Shown piece after piece: positions 41,232 through 45,567 of a stretch of DNA of 45,567 nt. The stretch covers positions 1 to 45,567 of the forward strand of contig QHSC01000111.1 in assembly GCA_003220345.1 (NCBI GenBank). The letters run 5' to 3'. Within the stretch, counting starts at the first letter, position 1, and each line of letters opens with the position of its first letter. The position numbers and the translations under genes are program-made. Below the pieces are notes generated by a model. The model searched no databases and was not told the DNA's origin. It saw only the letters and a program-made list of their open reading frames with translations. The stretch comes from Candidatus Rokuibacteriota bacterium. Lineage in GTDB: Bacteria; Methylomirabilota; Methylomirabilia; Rokubacteriales; CSP1-6.

Positions 41232-41316
41232 GTCGGGATTGAGCTCAACCTACTGAAAACTAAGCGCCCAGTTTCGAGTCAGCATGGCTCGGGTGACGTT
41301 TCTCGGAGCAAGGCTC

Positions 41317-41329
41317 TGTCAGCCTGACA
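41317..41329. promoter_or_regulatory. Palindrome TGTCA-N3-TGACA, possible activator site
   Basis: A perfect 5-3-5 inverted repeat 86 bp upstream of the -24 element, containing GTCA-N3-TGAC, the type of core seen at NorR-like activator sites. It is nested in a wider repeat (GGTGACG 41292-41298 with CGTCACC 41335-41341), which could alternatively act as a 3'-end hairpin for the TPP enzyme gene. Confidence 0.4.
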
Positions 41330-41379
41330 CTGAGCGTCACCATCGCCCCCGCGGGTAGGGGTGGCTTCCGCGGTTCGCC

Positions 41380-43011
41380 TCAGCGCTTGTACTTCGTCGG
41401 GGCCTTGCACGCGGCGAAAAAAGCGGGCCGGGGCATGCGCCCGACCGGCACCTCGATGAGCACGGGGCGCTCGAGGCCGACGGCCTCCTTCACGAGGCGG
41501 CCGACGTCCGTCGGCTCCTTCGCGCGCATGCCGTGGACGCCGTAGGCATCGGCCAGCTTCATGAAATCGGGATTGTGCAGGGCCGCGCCGAAATTTCCGC
41601 CCCAGTCCTCGTCGAGGTCACGCGCGACGTTGCCGTAGGCGTTGTCGTTGAACACCACCGCGACCACGTTGATCTTTTGCTGCACGGCCGTGGCCAGCTC
41701 CTGAGCATTGAAGAGGAAGCCGCCGTCGCCGATCACGGCCACCACGGGCTTCTCCGGGCGCGCGACCTTGGCGCCGAGAGCCACCGGGTACTCGTAGCCG
41801 AGGTTGCCCGAATACGAGGAGGTGATATAGGTGCGCGGCGAATACGTCGGCCAGAAGGGACGCGAGTAGTAGCCGATCTGAGTCATGCCCGCGATGAGGA
41901 TGGTGTCCTCCGGGCACCCCGACCGCAGGCTCCGGAGGATGGAGGTCTGCGGCTCCTGCGTCATGAGAGCGGCGATCTCGGCGCGCAGCGCCTCGCGCTC
42001 GGCCTTGCGGGAAGGGCGCGGCGCCGCAGCCGCGCGCAGCTTCTCAAGGAGCGCCTCGAGGGTCCGTCGCGCGTCGCCCACGAGCCCCACGGTGTTCTGG
42101 TGATTGCGCCCGATCTCCTCCGGGTCGACGTCGATCTGCACGATGCGCTGGCCCGCCGCGAAGGTCACGAGGGCGAGGCGCGAGCCGACCACGAGGACCA
42201 CGTCGGCGGCGTGAATGGCGGCGCGCAGCGGCGAGTCGCGCCAGAACGCGGCGCCCAGGGAGAGGTCGGAGAGATCGCCGACGGCACCCTTGCCCTCCGG
42301 AGACGACGCCACGCCCGCCTGCAGATGCTCGGCCACGGCACGGAGCGCCTCGTAGGCGCCCGAGAGATTGGCGCCGCCTCCCGCGTAGATGATGGGGTTC
42401 TTCGCCGCGAGCAGAATCTCGACGGCGCGGGCGACGTCGCCGGCGGGAGCGGCGGCGCGCCCCGCCTCCGTGGCGGGGAGGAGATCGGCGTCCCCCTCCT
42501 CTTCCATGGTCTCGGGCGGCATCTCGAGCTCGACGGGCCGGGGTCGGCCCGTCCGGAGCTGGGTGAAGGCCTCGCGCACGGCGGCGGGGATCTCGGCGAC
42601 CTGGAGGACGCGGCGCCGCCACTTCGTGATCGGCGCGATGCAGTCCTGCTGGTCGTTGACCTCGTGCAGCAGCCCCACGTTCTTGCCGATCTGCTCGCGC
42701 GGGATCTGTCCGGAAAGCATGAGGACGGGCGAGGAGGCGGAGTAGGCCGTGCTGAGGCCCGCCGTCGAGTTCAGCAGTCCGGGGCCCGGCACCACGAGGC
42801 CCGTGCCGACATCGCCGCCTGCCCGGGCATAGCCGTCCGCCATGTAGCTGGTGGCCTGCTCGTGGCGCGTGGTGATGAAGCGGATGCGCGGCTCGTCGCG
42901 GAGGGCGGCCATGACGCCGTAGAGCTGGACGCCGGGGAGGCCGAAGACGACGCGGATGCCTTCACGATAGAGGGACTGCACGAGCACTTCGCCGCCGGTC
43001 ATCCGGGCCAT
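41380..43011 (-). CDS. Thiamine-diphosphate-dependent enzyme, acetolactate synthase-like (second copy type)
   Basis: A 543-residue protein with PYR domain (VFGLPGVQLYGVMAAL, activating Glu51 in TTRHEQATSYMADGYARAG), central domain (KNPIIYAGGGANLSGAYEAL) and PP domain (VIGDGGFLFNAQELATAVQ through VFNDNAYGN, the Mg/TPP site). It is only distantly like the TPP enzyme at 7107. It lacks obvious ADP/CoA-binding features of oxalyl-CoA decarboxylase, although the CoA-transferase just upstream recalls the frc-oxc arrangement. AGGAG lies before the ATG at 43011, 33 bp after the CoA-transferase stop. Predicted to decarboxylate or carboligate a 2-oxo acid; substrate unknown. Confidence 0.85.
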   Translation of the reverse strand: MARMTGGEVLVQSLYREGIRVVFGLPGVQLYGVMAALRDEPRIRFITTRHEQATSYMADGYARAGGDVGTGLVVPGPGLLNSTAGLSTAYSASSPVLMLSGQIPREQIGKNVGLLHEVNDQQDCIAPITKWRRRVLQVAEIPAAVREAFTQLRTGRPRPVELEMPPETMEEEGDADLLPATEAGRAAAPAGDVARAVEILLAAKNPIIYAGGGANLSGAYEALRAVAEHLQAGVASSPEGKGAVGDLSDLSLGAAFWRDSPLRAAIHAADVVLVVGSRLALVTFAAGQRIVQIDVDPEEIGRNHQNTVGLVGDARRTLEALLEKLRAAAAPRPSRKAEREALRAEIAALMTQEPQTSILRSLRSGCPEDTILIAGMTQIGYYSRPFWPTYSPRTYITSSYSGNLGYEYPVALGAKVARPEKPVVAVIGDGGFLFNAQELATAVQQKINVVAVVFNDNAYGNVARDLDEDWGGNFGAALHNPDFMKLADAYGVHGMRAKEPTDVGRLVKEAVGLERPVLIEVPVGRMPRPAFFAACKAPTKYKR

Positions 43012-43044
43012 GTCTCTCGCTCCTGCTCGAAGGGTGGAGTCAGC

Positions 43045-44253
43045 TCACGGCGCTTCGACGGCGCCGCATCGGATCAGGGCTTCGATGCGTTCCCGATCGT
43101 AGCCCAGAACCTCGGAGAGCACCAGCCGACTGTGCTCGCCCACGCGATACGGCGCCGGGCCCGCGGGATGGACGGGACGGCCGTCCCAGTGAAAGGGGCT
43201 CGCGGTCACGCGCACGCTCCCGCGCGTGGGATGGGGGACGGCGGGAAACGCCTCGCGTGCGAGGAGGTGCGGATGGGCGGTCACCTCGTGGGGCGTCAGC
43301 ACGGGAGCGCAGGGAATGCGCGCGGCGGTGAGGACGCCGAGCGCCTCGTCCACGGATGTGAAGCGCTCGAGCCAGCCCCCGATCAGGTCGCGAAGCGCGG
43401 GCCAGTTCTCCCGGCGCGCGTCCGGCGTGGCGAAGCGCGGGTCCTCGAGGAGCCCCGGCTGCTCCATCAGGGTGGCCAGGCGCGGCAGGATCTCCACCGA
43501 GCCCGCCGTCTGGAGGGCGAGGAACCCGTCGCCGATCCGGTAGACGGGCATGCCCGGGCGCGGGGCAGTGATCTGATCGCCCCCGTTGAGCACGGCCCCG
43601 AAGGACACGTCGTCGGCCGCGACCAGCGCTTCCAGCATGGAGACGTCGAGCTGCGCGCCCGCGCCCGTTCGCGCGCGCCGCCACAGCGCGGCCAGGATGG
43701 CCCCGAAGGCGTGCGTGCCCGCGAGCACGTCGGCCGCCTGCAGGCTCGCGGCCCGTGGCGCGGGCAGCTCCCCCTGCTCGAGGTGCATGAGACCCGAGGC
43801 GGCCTGGACGATGTGGGCGAAGGCGGGGCGCTCGCGCCACGGTCCCGTCTGGCCGAAGCCGGAGATGGAGCAGTACACGAGGTCGGGTCGCGCGATCACC
43901 AGCGTCGAGTAGTCGCAGCCGAGCCGCGCGGCCACGCCGGGCGCGAAGTTCTCCACGGCCACGTCGGCCACGCGCGCGAGGTCGAGGAGGATCCCCCGAG
44001 ACTCCGTGCGGCCAAGATCGAGCCCGAGACTCTCCTTGCCGACGTTGATGCGGGTGAAGTACGTGCTCTGATCGTCCCGGCCTGGCTCGAGCTGCAAGTG
44101 CCCCTTGCGCATGTCATCGCCGCCGGGCGCCCGCTCGATCTTGATGACGCGCGCGCCGAGGTCGGCGAGGAGCCGTGTGCAGTACGGTCCGGCGAGCACG
44201 CGCGTGAAGTCGAGGACGACGAGGCCGGCGAGGGGAGCAGCCTGGTCACGCAC
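43045..44253 (-). CDS. Class III (CaiB/BaiF) CoA-transferase, second in window
   Basis: A 402-residue protein with the family start LVVLDFTRVLAGPYCTRLLADLGARVIKIE, the ENFAPGVAARLGCDYSTL block, VYCSISGFGQTGPW and catalytic Asp175 (SLQAADVLAGTHAFG). A GTG start at 44253 is used; a TATGCT box ends six bases before it. The two CoA-transferases in the window differ widely, so they are not a recent duplication. It is first in an operon with a TPP enzyme, which suggests that the acyl-CoA made here, or the acid released, is handled by that enzyme. Donor and acceptor acids cannot be told from sequence. Confidence 0.9.
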   Translation of the reverse strand: MRDQAAPLAGLVVLDFTRVLAGPYCTRLLADLGARVIKIERAPGGDDMRKGHLQLEPGRDDQSTYFTRINVGKESLGLDLGRTESRGILLDLARVADVAVENFAPGVAARLGCDYSTLVIARPDLVYCSISGFGQTGPWRERPAFAHIVQAASGLMHLEQGELPAPRAASLQAADVLAGTHAFGAILAALWRRARTGAGAQLDVSMLEALVAADDVSFGAVLNGGDQITAPRPGMPVYRIGDGFLALQTAGSVEILPRLATLMEQPGLLEDPRFATPDARRENWPALRDLIGGWLERFTSVDEALGVLTAARIPCAPVLTPHEVTAHPHLLAREAFPAVPHPTRGSVRVTASPFHWDGRPVHPAGPAPYRVGEHSRLVLSEVLGYDRERIEALIRCGAVEAP

Positions 44254-44259
44254 CGACGG

Positions 44260-44265
44260 AGCATA
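44260..44265 (-). promoter_or_regulatory. -10-like hexamer TATGCT of the CoA-transferase/TPP operon
   Basis: On the minus strand TATGCT, six bases, then the GTG at 44253. Same leaderless geometry as at 1849, 9954, 17151 and 37583. Confidence 0.4.
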
Positions 44266-44281
44266 GCACGAGGCTCCGTGG

Positions 44282-44311
44282 TTGACGGCGCGCGGCGGGC
44301 CCGCCTACACT
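44282..44311 (+). promoter_or_regulatory. Sigma-70-type promoter TTGACG-N18-TACACT for the RidA operon
   Basis: TTGACG at 44282-44287 and TACACT at 44306-44311 with an 18-bp spacer. Transcription would start near 44318, giving a leader of about 50 bases before the triple-ATG repeat at 44370. Confidence 0.5.
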
Positions 44312-44369
44312 CCTTTCCGCACGCCGGCGCCTCGGAGGCGAGAGAGTTCGGGGCAGGGAGGCAGGTCTC

Positions 44370-44420
44370 ATGATCGAGTTCGCCGCATGATCGAATTCGT
44401 CTTATGATCGAGTTCTTCAA
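44370..44420 (+). repeat. Three tandem 17-bp repeats, each opening with ATGATCGA(G/A)TTC
   Basis: Units begin at 44370, 44387 and 44404. The first two units encode 6-residue mini-ORFs, MIEFAA (44370-44390) and MIEFVL (44387-44407), each ending in a TGA that overlaps the next ATG as ATGA. The third ATG starts the RidA gene. The only good ribosome-binding site (GGGAGG, near 44356) is spaced for the first ATG, so ribosomes may reach the real start by two successive stop-restart events. Confidence 0.85.
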
Positions 44421-44796
44421 CCCACCCGACGCGCCCGCCCCCGGCGCCTTCTCGCGCGCGACGAGGGCGGCCGGGCTCATCTTCGTCTCGGGCACGGGCG
44501 CCGGCAACGACATCGGCGGCAAGGCGCGCGAGGGCACCGCAGCCGAGCAGACCCGCTGGGCCCTCGAGAACGTCGCGGCCATTCTCGCCGCCGCCGGCTC
44601 CTCGCTCGAGCGCGTGGTGCAGGTGACGCTTCTCATCCAGGATCCCGCCGACTACCACGAGATCAACGCCGAATACGTGAAGCACTTCCCGAACGGCCTG
44701 CCCGCCCGTCACACTGCGCGATTCGGCGTGCCCACCACGGCCAAGGTCGCCTTCGCGTGCATCGCGCTCGCGTCCGAGGCGGCGAGGGCGCGTTGA
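44404..44796 (+). CDS. RidA (YjgF/YER057c/UK114) family protein
   Basis: A 130-residue single-domain protein: GAFSRATRAAGLIFVSGTGAGNDIGG, AEQTRWALENVAAILAAAGSSLERVVQVTLLIQDPADYHEINAEYVKHF pieces and PARHTARFGV. The Arg in PAR matches the substrate-binding Arg of RidA, but the Glu that follows in classic RidA (IEIEA) is replaced in VAFACIALA, so it belongs to a divergent Rid subfamily. RidA hydrolyses reactive enamine/imine intermediates; other Rid proteins have different catabolic roles. Two mini-ORFs precede it. Its stop overlaps a TTG start of the acyl-CoA dehydrogenase (TTGA), so the pair is coupled. Confidence 0.87.
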   Translation: MIEFFNPPDAPAPGAFSRATRAAGLIFVSGTGAGNDIGGKAREGTAAEQTRWALENVAAILAAAGSSLERVVQVTLLIQDPADYHEINAEYVKHFPNGLPARHTARFGVPTTAKVAFACIALASEAARAR

Positions 44797-45567
44797 AGCT
44801 CCCCGTGCCCGACAGTCATCCGGTGCCCGCCGAGATCGAGCGGCTCCGGGCGGCCCTCTCGCGCTTCCTCGAGGACGAGGTGGGCCCGGCGGAGGATGCG
44901 GCGAGGATCGCCGACGAGGCTGACGCCTCCGCCGCGCTCGAGGGCTGGGTGCGCGCGCGCTCCGCCGCGCTCGGCCTCTATCGCGTGCTCCAGCCCGCCG
45001 ATCTCGGCGGCGGGGGCGTGGGCGCTCTCGGCATGGTCGCCCTGCACGAAGCGGTGGGCCGCTCGGGCTGCGTGCTCGGGCACCTGGCCCTGGGTGGCGA
45101 CGGCGGGCTCCTTCGCTTCTCGTCGGGCGCCCAGCGCGAGCGCTTCCTGGGCCCGGTGCTCCGCGGCGAGTCGACGGCGGCGCTGGCCTTCACCGATGCG
45201 CGCGAGGGCCCGCGCACCACGGCCCGAGGCTGCGGCTAGACCTTCCTCGTCTCCGGCGTGAAGGCCTTCGTCACGGGTGGCGCGCGGGCCGATCTCCTCC
45301 TCACCGTCGCGAAGGTGACGGAGCATCCGCGCGGTGTCACGGGCACCGCGCTCTTCGTGATCCCGCGCCGCACGCCGGGCGTGACGCTGCGCCGCGAGAT
45401 CCGGACCCTCGACGGCGCCGTCCACGGCGAGTTTGCCCTCGACCAGGTCGAGGTGCCGGCTGCGGACATGATCGGGGACATCGGGCAGGGCCTGCCGCGC
45501 GCGCTCGAGAGCATTGCGATCCTGCGGCTGCGCGCGGCGGCGCTGGCCTGCGGCGCGGCGGGCTGGG
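44793..45567 (+). pseudogene. Acyl-CoA dehydrogenase, in-frame TAG, 3' cut by window edge
   Basis: From the TTG at 44793 the frame encodes an acyl-CoA dehydrogenase N-terminal domain: helix IERLRAALSRFLEDEVGPAEDAA, LQPADLGGGGVGALGMVALHEAVGRSGCVLGHLAL in pieces, and FLGPVLRGESTAALAFTDAREGP. Codon 149 (45237-45239) is TAG, after which the same frame continues with the expected middle beta-domain, TFLVSGVKAFVTGGARADLLL, VTGTALFVIPRRTPGV and ALDQVEVPAADMIGD-like text to the window end. Relatives often have Tyr here (G-Y-x-L-x-G-x-K-x-F/W-I/V-T-G), so a TAC/TAT-to-TAG change is the simplest explanation. It could be a true nonsense mutation or a base-call error. It is coupled to the RidA gene. Confidence 0.8.

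Noticed and set aside
41158-41379. Cyclic-di-GMP riboswitch upstream of the GGDEF-EAL gene
   Set aside because: The region lacks the conserved GEMM core; the visible repeats are better explained as an activator site or terminator hairpin.
41380-44253. Oxalate degradation pair frc-oxc
   Set aside because: Gene order fits but the TPP enzyme reads as acetolactate-synthase-like and not as oxalyl-CoA decarboxylase.
41533-44373. Open frame of about 946 codons on the plus strand opposite the TPP enzyme and CoA-transferase
   Set aside because: Same antisense artefact; spans two well-defined minus-strand genes and has no recognisable domain.

Overview
The window is a high-GC bacterial chromosome segment with about 41 protein-coding genes and no rRNA, tRNA, CRISPR array, integrase or transposase that I can see. 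Gene content fits a soil or subsurface member of a poorly cultured lineage; from experience of such gene sets I would guess Candidatus Rokubacteria / Methylomirabilota. It is rich in class III CoA-transferases, TPP enzymes, molybdenum and tungsten enzymes, orphan solute-binding proteins and an F420/FMN luciferase-like oxidoreductase. The lineage is an inference, not a search result. A gene for a genuine Pup (prokaryotic ubiquitin-like protein) with a C-terminal GGQ is the most taxonomically telling feature.

Layout. 1-516: tail of a hybrid histidine kinase. 544-5126: small exported or membrane proteins (a PD40 propeller protein, a stand-alone I9-type propeptide, a two-helix membrane protein, a Gly/Tyr-rich secreted protein) and a CHAD protein. 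5250-5444: pup. 5732-12149: semialdehyde dehydrogenase plus TPP enzyme, an XRE/MmyB regulator divergent from a thioesterase and 2-hydroxyacid dehydrogenase pair, and an Ivy-like lipoprotein behind a textbook sigma-54 promoter. 12169-17143: tungsten-type aldehyde ferredoxin oxidoreductase with a stand-alone allophanate-hydrolase C-terminal domain, HdeD, then a CoA-transferase/msrA operon. 17230-19621: AI-2E-family permease and an orphan sugar-type binding protein. 19685-30895: a ten-gene minus-strand operon (xanthine-dehydrogenase-type Mo subunit, Zn-alcohol dehydrogenase, DMSO-reductase-type Mo enzyme, YbaK, LLM oxidoreductase, TAXI binding protein, NIPSNAP, threonine aldolase, VOC protein, methyltransferase). 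31036-34036: MFS exporter and an AspT-like antiporter that lacks most of its cytosolic regulatory loop. 34083-37352: lytic transglycosylase, amino-acid-type binding protein and an enolase-superfamily gene with an in-frame TGA. 37595-41157: PIG-L deacetylase, TPR protein and a GGDEF-EAL gene broken by a perfect 229-bp tandem duplication. 41380-45567: CoA-transferase plus TPP enzyme, and divergently a RidA gene preceded by an unusual triple start-codon repeat and followed by an acyl-CoA dehydrogenase with an in-frame TAG.

How the genes work together. Most of the window looks like scavenging and oxidation of small organic acids, aldehydes and amino acids: binding proteins capture substrates, CoA-transferases activate acids, Mo/W enzymes and dehydrogenases oxidise aldehydes and aromatics or N-heterocycles, and TPP enzymes join or cleave 2-oxo acids. 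Specific substrates cannot be assigned from sequence alone.

Regulation. Two perfect sigma-54 promoters (TGGCAC-N5-TTGC) and two one-mismatch versions all lie upstream of genes in the correct orientation. The two perfect ones each have an inverted repeat about 85-100 bp upstream. Several first genes show a -10-like hexamer only 6-7 nt before the start codon, suggesting leaderless transcripts.

Three gene disruptions (TGA at 34536, duplication at 40449, TAG at 45237) cluster in the last quarter and could be real decay or consensus errors.
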